Positions 1-9,026 of a stretch of 64,000 bases of DNA are shown here, in pieces. Both the position numbers and the translations under genes were made by a program. Each line of letters opens with the position of its first letter. Positions within the stretch are counted from its first letter, which is position 1. Source of the stretch: Bacteroidia bacterium (lineage in GTDB: Bacteria > Bacteroidota > Bacteroidia > NS11-12g > UBA955); the NCBI GenBank assembly GCA_023653095.1, contig JAMNXP010000001.1, positions 124,001 to 188,000 on the forward strand, written 5' to 3'. The notes under the pieces are model-generated. The model was not told the origin of the DNA. It ran no database searches and worked only from the letters and a program-made list of their open reading frames with translations.

Positions 1-2205
1 AAACCGGTCTTGAGGCTGAATAAATCACAAGAAAAAGTGAAAAACTTGCTGCTATACTTTCAATATGGTAATTGGCAATTCCCCTATCACGTAGATAAGA
101 GAGTCAACGTTTCGCTCGAAGAGAAAGACGGTAAATTTACCTTCCATAGAATTCGTAGATCTTATCCAATTGAAAAAGACAACATACGAATTTTACAAGA
201 ATTAGGACTGTCATTTGTGAAAGGCAGTATTATGGGAATTGAATCTGACCAAGATTATGATTATTCTATGGTTCAGTGGGTCAATCAATACTCAGATGAA
301 CTAATCAGAAATGGATTTGTCATTGAACAAGATTTTTCAGAGGTTAATTATTTTTTGGGCAAGATTGATGTTAAAATCAAGGTTTCTCAAGCCGAGGATT
401 GGTTCGACTTAATGGCCATTGTTCGCTTTGGAAGTTTTGAAATACCTTTTACTCGTCTGAAAAATCACATTCTTAATAACAAGAAAGAGTTTGTTCTTCC
501 CGATGGAAGTATTGCCGTTCTACCCAGTGAATGGTTCTCTCACTTCTCAAAAGTGCTGAATTTTTCGGTGGAAGAAGATGACAGGCTAAAAATTAAAAAA
601 ATCCATATTTCTCTTTTAGAGGATCTTCAGCAGTATCTTGATGATGAATTGCCAAGCGCCGATTGGGCGGCTGCCATCACCGATCAAAAAATACCTGATT
701 ATAACATCCCAGAATCTTTCAAAGCAGAGATGCGTACGTATCAAAAGGAAGGATACAATTGGATGAGATTTTTATTAGAAAACAAACTTGGAGCTCTGTT
801 AGCTGATGATATGGGATTGGGTAAAACCATTCAAACATTAGCCCTAATTCAGCACTTAACTGATGAACAAGCCAAGCTAAAATTAATTGGTAAATTAAAT
901 TTGCCCTCACCCGATCAAGTTCAACAATTGATAAACGGCCAATCTGACCAAGAATCACATTGGCATGGTCCATGTATTGTGGTTTGTCCAAAATCACTTT
1001 TATACAATTGGAGAAATGAAGCCAATAAGTTTGCTCCAGAACTTAAGGTTTTAACTTACAGTGGATTAAACAGAAGTAAACTCATTACTCAGTTTACCGA
1101 AGTTGATTTGGTAGTTATGAGTTATGGCACCATGCGCAATGATTTGGATTTCTTGAAAAAGTTTGAATACCCCCTAATTGTATTAGATGAAAGTCAAGCT
1201 ATAAAAAATCCTTCGTCTTTAACGGCTCGTAATTTATTGAAAATACATGCCAGACATAAAGTTGCTTTAACTGGTACCCCTATTGAAAATACGCTTTTAG
1301 ACATTTGGAGTCAGATGAATTTTTTGAATCCCGGTTTATTAGGAAGTTATACCTACTTTGAGAAACAGTTCATTCGTCCCATAGAAAAAGAAGGGAATAC
1401 AAAGAAAACCGATGAGTTGAAGCGTTTTATAGATCCATTTGTACTTCGCCGAACAAAGGGTCAAGTAATGAAAGATCTTCCGCCGAAAGTAGAAAAGATT
1501 CATTACTGTGAAATGAGCGAAGAACAAAGTGAATTGTACGAGAAGATAAAAAGTCAATATCGAAATGAAATTCTATCTCACATCAATGAGGTAGGGATTA
1601 GTAAGTCGAGATTGAAAATATTCAACGGTTTAATGCATTTGAGGCAATTGGCGTTAAATCCTGTTTTAAAAGATTCGAACTACGAAGGTAGTTCCGGAAA
1701 AGACGATGAAATTGTGAGAATGTTGGTAAGGGCCATTGAAAACGGTCACAAAATATTGTTGTTCTCTCAATTTGTAGGATATCTAAAAAATATTGCTGAA
1801 ATCCTTAAAGATTCAGGCATTAAGTTCTGCTATTTAGACGGTTCTATGGATGAACATGAACGTCAAGATCAAATTGAAGTGTTCCAAAACAACAATGAAA
1901 TAAGAATTTTCTTGTTGAGCTTGAGGGCGGGTAATTCAGGATTGAACCTAACAGCCGCAGATTATGTTTTCTTGGCTGACCCATGGTGGAATCCATTTAC
2001 CATGAAACAAGCAGAAGATAGAGCGCATAGAATGGGACAGAGTAAAACTGTAATGAGTTATAAATTCATTACCAAAGACACCATTGAAGAAAAAATTCTT
2101 GCGTTGCAACAAAAGAAAACCAGACTAGCAGAGAGCATCATTCCTGATGAAGATACCATTATCAACAACATCAACGTAGAAGAACTCGAAGAGCTATTAT
2201 CTTAG
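1..2205 (+). CDS. SNF2-family DEAD/H-type helicase, 5'-truncated by the window edge
   Basis: This is a superfamily 2 ATPase of the SNF2/HepA class, which remodels protein-DNA or polymerase complexes using ATP. The frame is open from base 1 with no stop, and bacterial relatives are usually 900-1100 residues, so the start probably lies upstream; the TTG at 10 is unlikely to be the real start. The visible part has Walker A DMGLGKT near residue 270, the motif II variant DESQ near 395, motif III LTGTP, and the C-terminal helicase block with LRAGNSGLNL, DPWWNP and QAEDRAHRMGQ near residues 640-680. The first 240 visible residues are the region before the helicase core and match nothing I can name. 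ung follows after 2 bases, so the two are probably cotranscribed, which would fit DNA maintenance. Family assignment is firm; the specific role is unknown. Confidence 0.9.
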   Translation, partial: KPVLRLNKSQEKVKNLLLYFQYGNWQFPYHVDKRVNVSLEEKDGKFTFHRIRRSYPIEKDNIRILQELGLSFVKGSIMGIESDQDYDYSMVQWVNQYSDELIRNGFVIEQDFSEVNYFLGKIDVKIKVSQAEDWFDLMAIVRFGSFEIPFTRLKNHILNNKKEFVLPDGSIAVLPSEWFSHFSKVLNFSVEEDDRLKIKKIHISLLEDLQQYLDDELPSADWAAAITDQKIPDYNIPESFKAEMRTYQKEGYNWMRFLLENKLGALLADDMGLGKTIQTLALIQHLTDEQAKLKLIGKLNLPSPDQVQQLINGQSDQESHWHGPCIVVCPKSLLYNWRNEANKFAPELKVLTYSGLNRSKLITQFTEVDLVVMSYGTMRNDLDFLKKFEYPLIVLDESQAIKNPSSLTARNLLKIHARHKVALTGTPIENTLLDIWSQMNFLNPGLLGSYTYFEKQFIRPIEKEGNTKKTDELKRFIDPFVLRRTKGQVMKDLPPKVEKIHYCEMSEEQSELYEKIKSQYRNEILSHINEVGISKSRLKIFNGLMHLRQLALNPVLKDSNYEGSSGKDDEIVRMLVRAIENGHKILLFSQFVGYLKNIAEILKDSGIKFCYLDGSMDEHERQDQIEVFQNNNEIRIFLLSLRAGNSGLNLTAADYVFLADPWWNPFTMKQAEDRAHRMGQSKTVMSYKFITKDTIEEKILALQQKKTRLAESIIPDEDTIINNINVEELEELLS

Positions 2206-2207
2206 TT

Positions 2208-2885
2208 ATGCAATTGATGGGTCTTGATCAAGAAAGTCAATGGTTTCAACTTTTTGAAAGAGGTGGAGTCGTTGACGGTTTGAACATCCTATCAGATAGA
2301 ATTGAAAAAAAAAGAACGTCAAATAATATTTTCCCACCTCAAGATCAAATTTTGAGGGCTTTCCAACTGTGTGATTTTAGAAAGGTGAAGGTGGTTATTT
2401 TAGGTCAGGATCCTTATCATGGATTTGGACAAGCACACGGTTTGGCATTTTCGGTAAATAAAGGCATTAAGCTACCCCCTTCATTGGTGAATATATTCAA
2501 AGAAATTCAACGTGAATTGGGTGGTGAAATTCCTCGTAACGGTGATTTAACCGCTTGGGCAGAACAAGGTGTGTTATTGCTTAATACCATTTTGACGGTG
2601 GAGGAGTCAAAGCCTCTTTCTCATCAAGATTTGGGGTGGCAAACCTTCACCAATAAATGCATTCAATGGTTGAATAAGCACTCCGAAGGACTTGCATTCA
2701 TGTTGTGGGGGAGTCATGCACAGAAATTTGCCGCTCAAATAGATAGGCAAAAGCATCAATTATTTCAAACTTCTCATCCAAGTCCGTTGAGTGTTTATAG
2801 GGGATTTGATGATTGCGGACATTTCAAAGAAGTAAACAATTACTTGACTTCGCTTGAAAAAGAACCTATAAATTGGATCTTATAG
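2208..2885 (+). CDS. ung: Uracil-DNA glycosylase (family 1)
   Basis: The enzyme removes uracil from DNA as the first step of base-excision repair. The 225-residue length is normal for family 1. The water-activating motif GQDPYHG is at residues 66-72 (Asp68 as catalytic residue), and the DNA-intercalation motif HPSPLSVYRG sits near residue 190 with its conserved His. LLLNTILTVE, containing the uracil-contacting Asn, lies between them. The start ATG is 2 bases after the SNF2 stop; a second ATG three codons later (2217) is equally possible because little is conserved before it. No promoter is evident in the 2-base gap, so expression most likely comes from the SNF2 transcript. Confidence 0.95.
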   Translation: MQLMGLDQESQWFQLFERGGVVDGLNILSDRIEKKRTSNNIFPPQDQILRAFQLCDFRKVKVVILGQDPYHGFGQAHGLAFSVNKGIKLPPSLVNIFKEIQRELGGEIPRNGDLTAWAEQGVLLLNTILTVEESKPLSHQDLGWQTFTNKCIQWLNKHSEGLAFMLWGSHAQKFAAQIDRQKHQLFQTSHPSPLSVYRGFDDCGHFKEVNNYLTSLEKEPINWIL

Positions 2886-2910
2886 TTTAGGCGTTGCACT
2901 CTGAAATTTG

Positions 2911-2918
2911 TAATTTCG
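2911..2918 (+). promoter_or_regulatory. Bacteroidota -7 element before ftsE
   Basis: TAATTTCG matches the TAnnTTTG -7 consensus of the Bacteroidota primary sigma factor at 7 of 8 positions and ends 4 bases before the GTG start of ftsE. No convincing -33 TTTG is present at the expected distance. Confidence 0.45.
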
Positions 2919-2922
2919 CAAT

Positions 2923-3612
2923 GTGGAGTATCCAATCAGTATTCAAAATGCCCATTTTTATCAGGGGAAATTACCCATTCTAAGGAATGTGAATTTGCAA
3001 ATTTCGCCAGGGGAATTTGTATTTCTTATAGGTAAGACTGGATCAGGAAAATCCACTATTTTAAAAGCACTTTACGGAGAAATACCCGTTACTGAAGGAA
3101 CTGTATCGGTGTCAACGTTTCAGTTGAATGGTTTAAAAGAAAAAGACATTCCCTATTTGAGGAGAGAGCTCGGTATTGTTTTCCAAGATTTTCAATTGCT
3201 TTCAGATAGATCAGCCTTAGACAATCTATTGTTTGTGCTCAAAGCCACCGGGTGGAAAAAACAAGAAGATATGTTGGCTAGGGCCAATGAGGTACTTGAA
3301 AAAGTGGGCCTTCAAAATAAAGGGTATAAATATCCTGCTGAATTGAGCGGTGGAGAGCAGCAACGTTTGGCCATTGCAAGGGCATTGTTAAACAAGCCCA
3401 AATTAGTTTTAGCCGATGAACCCACAGGTAGTTTGGATCCAGAAATCAGTGATGAAGTGATGGTCTTATTGCAAAGAATTTGCGAAGAAGGTACATCCGT
3501 TTTGATGGCTACTCATGATTACAGGCTGATACACAAGTTTGGAGGTACCATATATCAAGTGATTGACCAAACGCTAGAACCCGTTCCCAATGTAAATCAC
3601 CTTAATTGGTGA
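2923..3612 (+). CDS. ftsE: FtsE-like ABC transporter ATP-binding protein
   Basis: This is a cytoplasmic ABC ATPase of the FtsE/LolD type; FtsE pairs with the membrane protein FtsX to control peptidoglycan hydrolysis at the division site. Walker A GKTGSGKST is at residues 37-45, the Q-loop at Gln88 (VFQDF), the signature LSGGEQ at 141-146, Walker B LVLADEP at 161-167 and the switch His in ATHD near residue 192. The 229-residue length fits. The reading frame starts with GTG at 2923; the ATG two bases upstream is out of frame. No ftsX lies beside it, so partner assignment is by similarity only and a LolD-like export role cannot be excluded. Its 3' end overlaps the convergent gene by 11 bases. 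Confidence 0.78.
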   Translation: MEYPISIQNAHFYQGKLPILRNVNLQISPGEFVFLIGKTGSGKSTILKALYGEIPVTEGTVSVSTFQLNGLKEKDIPYLRRELGIVFQDFQLLSDRSALDNLLFVLKATGWKKQEDMLARANEVLEKVGLQNKGYKYPAELSGGEQQRLAIARALLNKPKLVLADEPTGSLDPEISDEVMVLLQRICEEGTSVLMATHDYRLIHKFGGTIYQVIDQTLEPVPNVNHLNW

Positions 3613-5017
3613 TGATGGTAATATTGCCCATTATAGAACTATCTATATAAATTCGCTTTTTCGTTGGTAGATGATCATTGACCGATTTTGAGGTCAAGCT
3701 TTTTCTTGTGTAATTGCTTTGTTGATGCAGAATTGTAATGTTTGAGATTCGCCAAGAGTCCAACTCCGTGCATTTTATTTTATGGTTTGTTTTTCGTGTA
3801 AGAAGTTGATATTCAAAGAAGTTTTGATGTAAATCTTTGTCTTCAATGGCCACCACTAAACTATCGGTCTGAGGTTTAACCATGGTTGAAATTAAACCGA
3901 GTTTTTGGTGGAGTCTATGTGGTGATACGCCGGTTCTAGGCAAGGCGAATTGTCCAAAATTCCATAAAAACATCCCAAGAGAAACCAGCAATGAATAGTT
4001 CATGATTCTGCCGGTTTTATGTGAAAGTACCAATAAGAAGGGAAGAACAATCATGAATTCAATGTTACCAACGCTGTATGCTGCAAATAAAAGATGAAAG
4101 CAAAATGCAGTTAAATAGATTATTGACCAATCTGATTTTTTGAATTGTAATTGGTGTGCGCCAACATATAATACCACACCAATCAAGGTGAATAAGATAC
4201 TAATGATGGCTACGCCCGATAAAAAAGGATTAAATACTTTCCAAAACATAAACATTTCACCGTGAACCTGGAAGAACACTCTGATGAAATTTACCACTGT
4301 CATGGTTACATTATTCAGGCTTGGGACTAGTTGAACCAAACCGTTGTCAACGTCTTGAAATATGAGTTGGAAAATTGATTTTGAATAAATGATGCTAAAG
4401 TAGAAGTATGTTGAAAGAACGATGGATGCAGATAGGAACAGATAAGACAATTTATTAGGCCATTTAGAATTCTGATTCAACCACAAGGCAAAGAGCCAAA
4501 AAACATGACTTTGATGAAAGAGTGTTGCAATAGAAAGCAAAATGAATGCTATAAACCAGCGATTTTTCTCATAAAAATAAGTACCAAGTAATGAGAAGAA
4601 CAAGGGTAACATATAGGTTTCATTCTCAAAGCTGTATTTCATGAATGAGAATGTGGCAGAGAGAAAGAACAATGCCAAAGCAATGGAGGAAAGTCTCCAT
4701 TTGCGTTGTTCTAAAATAAGCCACACCACAACCAGATTTAAGACAGATATGATTAAATTAAAACGAATGAATGATACTATCGGATTATATTCTTGTGGTG
4801 AAATATATTCTACATCAAAATAGCTGTGATTGTATTGTTCAAATAGAAAACTCAAGACATATTTATGCAGCAGATGATGTCCAGATTGTAAATCATTTTT
4901 CATGACTTCACAAGCATAGCCGTATGAATCACCCGTAAATTCAATGGGAATGAACCACCAACGCAAGAACAAATAGGATAAAATTTGCAGTAGAATTAAG
5001 GTGCGTTTTCGGGCCAT
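3602..5017 (-). CDS. Polytopic membrane protein, possibly GT-C-fold glycosyltransferase-like
   Basis: I do not recognise a named family with certainty. The 471-residue product starts with a hydrophobic helix followed by an acidic motif (FTGDSYGY), then a loop with QSGHHLLHKY, then roughly nine to ten further hydrophobic segments and a soluble, polar C-terminal tail of about 100 residues. An acidic residue in the first extracytoplasmic loop of a many-helix protein is typical of GT-C glycosyltransferases that use lipid-linked sugars, so a role in cell-surface glycosylation is possible but is inference. The start ATG at 5017 lies 5 bases after a perfect TATCTTTG -7 element. The 3' end overlaps ftsE by 11 bases on the opposite strand. 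Confidence 0.6.
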   Translation of the reverse strand: MARKRTLILLQILSYLFLRWWFIPIEFTGDSYGYACEVMKNDLQSGHHLLHKYVLSFLFEQYNHSYFDVEYISPQEYNPIVSFIRFNLIISVLNLVVVWLILEQRKWRLSSIALALFFLSATFSFMKYSFENETYMLPLFFSLLGTYFYEKNRWFIAFILLSIATLFHQSHVFWLFALWLNQNSKWPNKLSYLFLSASIVLSTYFYFSIIYSKSIFQLIFQDVDNGLVQLVPSLNNVTMTVVNFIRVFFQVHGEMFMFWKVFNPFLSGVAIISILFTLIGVVLYVGAHQLQFKKSDWSIIYLTAFCFHLLFAAYSVGNIEFMIVLPFLLVLSHKTGRIMNYSLLVSLGMFLWNFGQFALPRTGVSPHRLHQKLGLISTMVKPQTDSLVVAIEDKDLHQNFFEYQLLTRKTNHKIKCTELDSWRISNITILHQQSNYTRKSLTSKSVNDHLPTKKRIYIDSSIMGNITIITN

Positions 5018-5022
5018 TTCAA

Positions 5023-5030
5023 CAAAGATA
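5023..5030 (-). promoter_or_regulatory. -7 promoter element for the 3602-5017 gene
   Basis: On the minus strand this reads TATCTTTG, an exact TAnnTTTG match ending 5 bases before the ATG at 5017, which implies a very short or absent leader. It is back to back with an identical -7 element for the divergent gene at 5036-5043. Confidence 0.6.
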
Positions 5031-5035
5031 ACATG

Positions 5036-5043
5036 TATCTTTG
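5036..5043 (+). promoter_or_regulatory. -7 promoter element for the CCA-adding enzyme gene
   Basis: TATCTTTG is an exact TAnnTTTG match. It overlaps the TTG codon at 5041, so a transcript from here would begin after that codon; this argues for a start at 5050 or later. No clear -33 element is found 17-23 bases upstream. Confidence 0.6.
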
Positions 5044-5049
5044 CAATTC

Positions 5050-6456
5050 TTGGAAGCGCTTAAACATCCCATATTCAAAAAACTATCAAAAACTGCAGAT
5101 GATCTTGGCCTGAGAGCCTATGTTGTAGGTGGTTTTGTGCGTGATTTTTTCTTGCAAAAACCTTCCAAAGATTTAGATCTAGTTGTCATTGGCTCAGGAA
5201 TAGAATACGCTGAACACCTTCAGAAAGTTTTAGGTGAGAATGACTGTTCATTGGTTGTTTTTAAAAATTTTGGCACAGCTCAAATTAAATTCCAAGATTG
5301 GATCATAGAGGTCATTGGGGCTAGAAAAGAATCTTACAGGCTAGACTCTCGCAAACCACTGGTTGAAGATGGCACCCTCATTGATGATCAAAACAGACGT
5401 GATTTTACCATCAATTCTATGTATCTGTCTCTTAATTCTGAGACATTTTCAGATTTATACGATCCGTTTAACGGAATTCAAGATTTGCAAGATGGTATCA
5501 TCAGGGCAAACAATTCCCCAGATATTACTTTTTCAGATGATCCATTGCGGATGCTTAGGGGCATTCGATTTTCTGCAAGGTTGAATTTTAAAATTCAGGC
5601 AGAAACGTGGTCTGGTATCATCAAAAATGCTGAAAGAATAGATATCGTTTCTCAAGAAAGAATCACCGATGAGTTGAATTCCATGATTATGGGTAAAAAA
5701 CCATCGATTGCTTTTGATTTGATGGATCAAGCAGGATTGTTGCAGCGATTTTTTCCTGAATTTGTGGCGCTTAAGGGAATTGAAACCATCCAAGGGAAAA
5801 GCCATAAAGATAATTTTTATCACACATTACAAGTTCTTGATCAACTTTGTGAATTAAGTGATGATTTATGGTTGAGATGGGCTGCTATTCTGCATGATAT
5901 TGCTAAACCAGCAACCAAGAGATTTGATCCGGAGGTGGGATGGACATTTCATGGGCATGAAGATAGAGGCTCTAGAATGGTCAAGGGAATTTTCAGAAGA
6001 ATGCGCCTACCACTAGACGAAAAAATGAAGTTCGTTGAAAAAATGGTTGCAATGCATCTGAGGCCCATAGTACTTTCTAAGGAAATTGTCACTGACAGCG
6101 CAGTTCGCCGTTTGATCGTTGAGGCTGGTGAGGATGTAGGTGCATTGATGAAACTATGTAGGGCAGATATTACCAGTAAAAATGCAGCAAAAGTTCAAAG
6201 ACATATTGCTGATTTACTGAAAGTTGAAGACAAAATTGCTGAAGTAAACGCCAAAGATGAACTCAGAAATTGGCAGCCAGTTGTTTCCGGAAATCATATT
6301 TTGGAACGATATCAAATTGATAAACCGAAGCACATTGGAGCGTTGAAAAATGAAATTAGAGAAGCCATTCTCGAAGGTAAAGTACCAAATGAGTTGGAAG
6401 CATGTTTTGATTTTTTAGATGAATTTGCTCTGAGTTTGGGAATTGCCCGTAAATAA
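5050..6456 (+). CDS. cca: CCA tRNA nucleotidyltransferase / poly(A) polymerase family, with HD domain
   Basis: The enzyme adds or repairs the 3' CCA end of tRNAs. The class II nucleotidyltransferase head has VVGGFVRD followed by the metal-binding pair in KDLDLVV within the first 45 residues, then RRDFTINSMY and DPLRMLRGIRFSARL. A C-terminal HD domain (HDIAKP near residue 281) is common in bacterial family members and often gives phosphohydrolase activity. There is no ATG near the start: the frame opens with TTG at 5041, but that codon lies inside the -7 promoter box, so TTG at 5050 is preferred, giving a nearly leaderless mRNA. A strict poly(A) polymerase cannot be ruled out from sequence alone, although Bacteroidota members of this type are generally CCA-adding. 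Confidence 0.88.
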   Translation: MEALKHPIFKKLSKTADDLGLRAYVVGGFVRDFFLQKPSKDLDLVVIGSGIEYAEHLQKVLGENDCSLVVFKNFGTAQIKFQDWIIEVIGARKESYRLDSRKPLVEDGTLIDDQNRRDFTINSMYLSLNSETFSDLYDPFNGIQDLQDGIIRANNSPDITFSDDPLRMLRGIRFSARLNFKIQAETWSGIIKNAERIDIVSQERITDELNSMIMGKKPSIAFDLMDQAGLLQRFFPEFVALKGIETIQGKSHKDNFYHTLQVLDQLCELSDDLWLRWAAILHDIAKPATKRFDPEVGWTFHGHEDRGSRMVKGIFRRMRLPLDEKMKFVEKMVAMHLRPIVLSKEIVTDSAVRRLIVEAGEDVGALMKLCRADITSKNAAKVQRHIADLLKVEDKIAEVNAKDELRNWQPVVSGNHILERYQIDKPKHIGALKNEIREAILEGKVPNELEACFDFLDEFALSLGIARK

Positions 6457-6467
6457 TTCGATTTTTG
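6435..6467 (+). promoter_or_regulatory. Probable promoter of serS
   Basis: TTTG at 6435-6438, 21 bases, then GATTTTTG at 6460-6467 (one mismatch to TAnnTTTG). It lies at the 3' end of the upstream gene and 13 bases before the serS ATG. Confidence 0.4.
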
Positions 6468-6480
6468 CACTACTAATTAT

Positions 6481-7752
6481 ATGTTACTGATTTCTAATAT
6501 TCGCCAAAATTCTAACGAAATTATTGAAAGATTATCCATTAGAGGTATCGATGCGGCTCCCTTGATTCAAGAAATTCTTGATTTAGATGCGCAATCTAGA
6601 CAGGCTAGAACCGAGATGGAGCAAACTCAAGCACAAAACAATCAGTTGTCTGGACAAATTGGCGAGTTGATGAAGTCGGGAAAAAAAGACGAAGCTGAAT
6701 CTATCAGAAACCAGTCAACCCAACTTAAAGATAAAATTAAAGAGTTAACTGTTCAGGTTGAACAACTAGAACAGGTAGTTAATGATAAAATCATTGCATT
6801 ACCTAATACGCCAAATACCAGCGTTCCTAAAGGTAAGTCTGCAGATGATAATCTTCAGGTTCTTATTCACGGAAATGCAGTTGAGTTGCCAGAGTCTGCT
6901 TTGCCTCACTGGGAATTAGCAACCAAATACGACATCATTGATTTTGAACTAGGTAATAAAATTTCTGGAGCAGGTTTTCCCGTGTACAAAGGGAAAGGCG
7001 CTATCTTTCAAAGAGCATTAATCCAATTTTTCTTAAACGAAGCTGGCAAGGCTGGATACATGGAAATTCAACCTCCTTTGTTGGTGAATGCCGATAGCGG
7101 ATATGGAACAGGTCAACTTCCTGATAAAGAAGGTCAAATGTACCATGCAACGGTAGATGATCTCTATTTGATTCCAACGGCTGAAGTTCCAATTACCAAC
7201 ATTTATAGAAACGTAATGTTGAGTGAAAGCCAACTTCCCATTAAAAATTGTGGTTACACTCCCTGTTTTAGACGCGAAGCTGGAAGTTATGGCGCTCATG
7301 TTAGAGGACTAAACCGACTTCACCAATTTGATAAAGTTGAAATTGTTCAAATTGTGAAGCCTGAAGATAGCTATAACGTTCTTGAAGGTATGTCGGAGTA
7401 TGTTCAGTCGTTGCTCAAAAAATTAGGGCTGCATTACAGAGTTTTGTTACTGTGCGGTGGGGATATGGGATTCACATCGGCTAAAACCTACGACATGGAA
7501 GTTTGGAGTCCAGCACAAAAAATGTGGTTGGAATGCAGTTCTGTTAGCAATTTCGAAACTTTCCAGACCAATCGTTTGAAGTGTAGATATAAAAATTCGG
7601 AAGGAAAAACGGAGTTAGCACATTCTTTGAATGGAAGCGCATTGGCATTGCCAAGAATAGTTGCATCTCTTTTGGAAACGTTCCAAACCCCTGATGGAAT
7701 TGTTGTTCCAGAGGTTTTACGTCCATACACAGGTTTTGATTTGATCAATTAA
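6481..7752 (+). CDS. serS: Serine--tRNA ligase
   Basis: A class II aminoacyl-tRNA synthetase that charges tRNA-Ser with serine in the cytoplasm. The 423-residue protein has the expected N-terminal coiled-coil arm (about residues 30-105) that grips the long variable arm of tRNA-Ser. Motif 2 appears as CFRREAGSYG near residues 262-271, and motif 3 as the HSLNGSALALPR block with VPEVLRPYTG at the C-terminus. The serine-site stretch TYDMEVW and ECSSVSNFETFQ is intact. The ATG at 6481 sits 13 bases behind a promoter-like sequence. The DinB-like gene begins 2 bases after the stop, so both probably share a transcript. Confidence 0.97.
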   Translation: MLLISNIRQNSNEIIERLSIRGIDAAPLIQEILDLDAQSRQARTEMEQTQAQNNQLSGQIGELMKSGKKDEAESIRNQSTQLKDKIKELTVQVEQLEQVVNDKIIALPNTPNTSVPKGKSADDNLQVLIHGNAVELPESALPHWELATKYDIIDFELGNKISGAGFPVYKGKGAIFQRALIQFFLNEAGKAGYMEIQPPLLVNADSGYGTGQLPDKEGQMYHATVDDLYLIPTAEVPITNIYRNVMLSESQLPIKNCGYTPCFRREAGSYGAHVRGLNRLHQFDKVEIVQIVKPEDSYNVLEGMSEYVQSLLKKLGLHYRVLLLCGGDMGFTSAKTYDMEVWSPAQKMWLECSSVSNFETFQTNRLKCRYKNSEGKTELAHSLNGSALALPRIVASLLETFQTPDGIVVPEVLRPYTGFDLIN

Positions 7753-7754
7753 CT

Positions 7755-8261
7755 ATGAGCTTTGATTTAAATAGGGACTTTTCTTTGGAAGAGTTACTTC
7801 AGTCAGTTGTTGCAATCAAGGAACTTCCCAATCAATTGGCCAAATTACTCAGTGGAATTACAGAAGAGCAGCTAAACAGCAGTTACAGAGAGGGTGGTTG
7901 GAATGTGCGCCAAATCATACATCATCTCGCTGATTCTCACATGAATGCTTATATCAGGACCAAACACGTAATTGCACAAGATGTCGCTGAAATGCAGGTA
8001 TATGATCAAGATATTTGGGCTTCAGACTTAGATCAAATGTTTCATCATGAAGCTAGTTTTATGATTATCTTAGGACTTCATCAGAGATGGAGTTTGTTGT
8101 TGCTAGAATGTTTGAAAAAGCCCGATGAGTACTTAACGAAGTCGCTCTATCATCCAGAAAGAAAAATGCATTTGTCGTTAGCTCACATGATTGCATTGTA
8201 TGGATGGCATGGAAATCATCACTTGACTCAGATTCAAGCAGCTATTTCTTATAAGAATTAA
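7755..8261 (+). CDS. DinB/YfiT-like putative metal-dependent hydrolase or thiol transferase
   Basis: The 168-residue protein belongs to the DinB four-helix-bundle superfamily, in which three His residues hold a metal. Here these are likely in IIHHLADSH (about residues 55-63) and in the C-terminal GWHGNHHLTQI. The WNVRQIIHHLADS motif is typical of the YfiT/BstA branch, whose Bacillus member transfers bacillithiol to electrophiles. Substrate here is unknown. It follows serS by 2 bases. Its 3' end overlaps the convergent glycosyltransferase gene by 20 bases, so the last six codons are read on both strands. Confidence 0.8.
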   Translation: MSFDLNRDFSLEELLQSVVAIKELPNQLAKLLSGITEEQLNSSYREGGWNVRQIIHHLADSHMNAYIRTKHVIAQDVAEMQVYDQDIWASDLDQMFHHEASFMIILGLHQRWSLLLLECLKKPDEYLTKSLYHPERKMHLSLAHMIALYGWHGNHHLTQIQAAISYKN

Positions 8262-8970
8262 ATACCTTCCAGATTTGGAAAGGAACTTTGATGAAATCAA
8301 AAGTTCCAATCTTTGAGCCAGCAACGTCTCTCCACTTTCTAATGGGTACCTCTTGGCATAAATCAATGCCTGTAGTACCGTACTTATTTTTGATTCGCAA
8401 TAATATTTCGACATCAAAAAGCCATTTAGTTTTAAAAGGAGTTTCAAATAGTTCTTTCAAAGAAACATGAATCAACTTTGCTCCGCACTGCGAATCATGA
8501 ACTTTCCAGCCTAAACCATAAGAAATCAAAGTAGCGAAAATACGACCCGAATAATGCCTAAACATGGTTCGGTCAATATTTGAGCCCAATCTTGCGACTC
8601 TAGAACCTAGAATATAGGGTTGTTTTTCGAGGTTAGAATAATTGAAAAGCCATTCAATTTCTTCTAAAGGTGTTGCCATATCCGCATCCCAAAAGCCAAC
8701 CCATTCAAATCCTTCGTTCCAACCCCAATTCAAGCCATGTCTAACCGCTTCTGATTTACCTTGATTCACTTCTAAATCAAGGTAACTACATTGATGATTG
8801 TTTTTTATAAAATCATGGATGACTTGAGACGTATTGTCAGTACTTCCATCATTTACAAATAAAATTTGGACCTGCGAATGATCCTTGATGTATTGAAGAA
8901 TGGAAGTAAATTCCAATCTTTCCGACTCGTTGTAGCAGGGTATGACAATGCAGGTTTTGGGAAAAGCCAT
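8242..8970 (-). CDS. Family 2 glycosyltransferase, dolichyl-phosphate glucosyltransferase-like
   Basis: A GT-A fold, inverting family 2 glycosyltransferase of 242 residues. The nucleotide-sugar site is seen as IVIPCYNESERL near the N-terminus, VNDGSTDNT around residue 40, and the metal-binding DADMATP near residue 95. The pattern WDADMATPLEE and QCGAKLI is close to ALG5-type enzymes that load glucose onto a polyprenyl phosphate, so it may make a lipid-linked sugar donor for GT-C enzymes such as those at 3602-5017 and 12058-14856; that link is inference. No transmembrane segment is evident. It starts at ATG 8970, divergent from the cystathionine beta-synthase gene, and overlaps the YfiT-like gene at its 3' end. 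Confidence 0.85.
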   Translation of the reverse strand: MAFPKTCIVIPCYNESERLEFTSILQYIKDHSQVQILFVNDGSTDNTSQVIHDFIKNNHQCSYLDLEVNQGKSEAVRHGLNWGWNEGFEWVGFWDADMATPLEEIEWLFNYSNLEKQPYILGSRVARLGSNIDRTMFRHYSGRIFATLISYGLGWKVHDSQCGAKLIHVSLKELFETPFKTKWLFDVEILLRIKNKYGTTGIDLCQEVPIRKWRDVAGSKIGTFDFIKVPFQIWKVFNSYKK

Positions 8971-9011
8971 TGAGAGCGTGAATTTATAACGAAAAACCCA
9001 AATGCTCTGCG

Positions 9012-9019
9012 TAATTTTG
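9012..9019 (+). promoter_or_regulatory. -7 promoter element before cystathionine beta-synthase gene
   Basis: TAATTTTG, an exact TAnnTTTG match, ending 7 bases before the ATG at 9027. The upstream region has no clear TTTG at 17-23 bases. Confidence 0.6.
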
Positions 9020-9026
9020 CATCACC

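Noticed and set aside
1339-1557. Antisense open frames within the helicase and many other genes
   Set aside because: They lie wholly within well-supported genes, lack recognisable domains and have no promoter-like sequence; treated as shadows.
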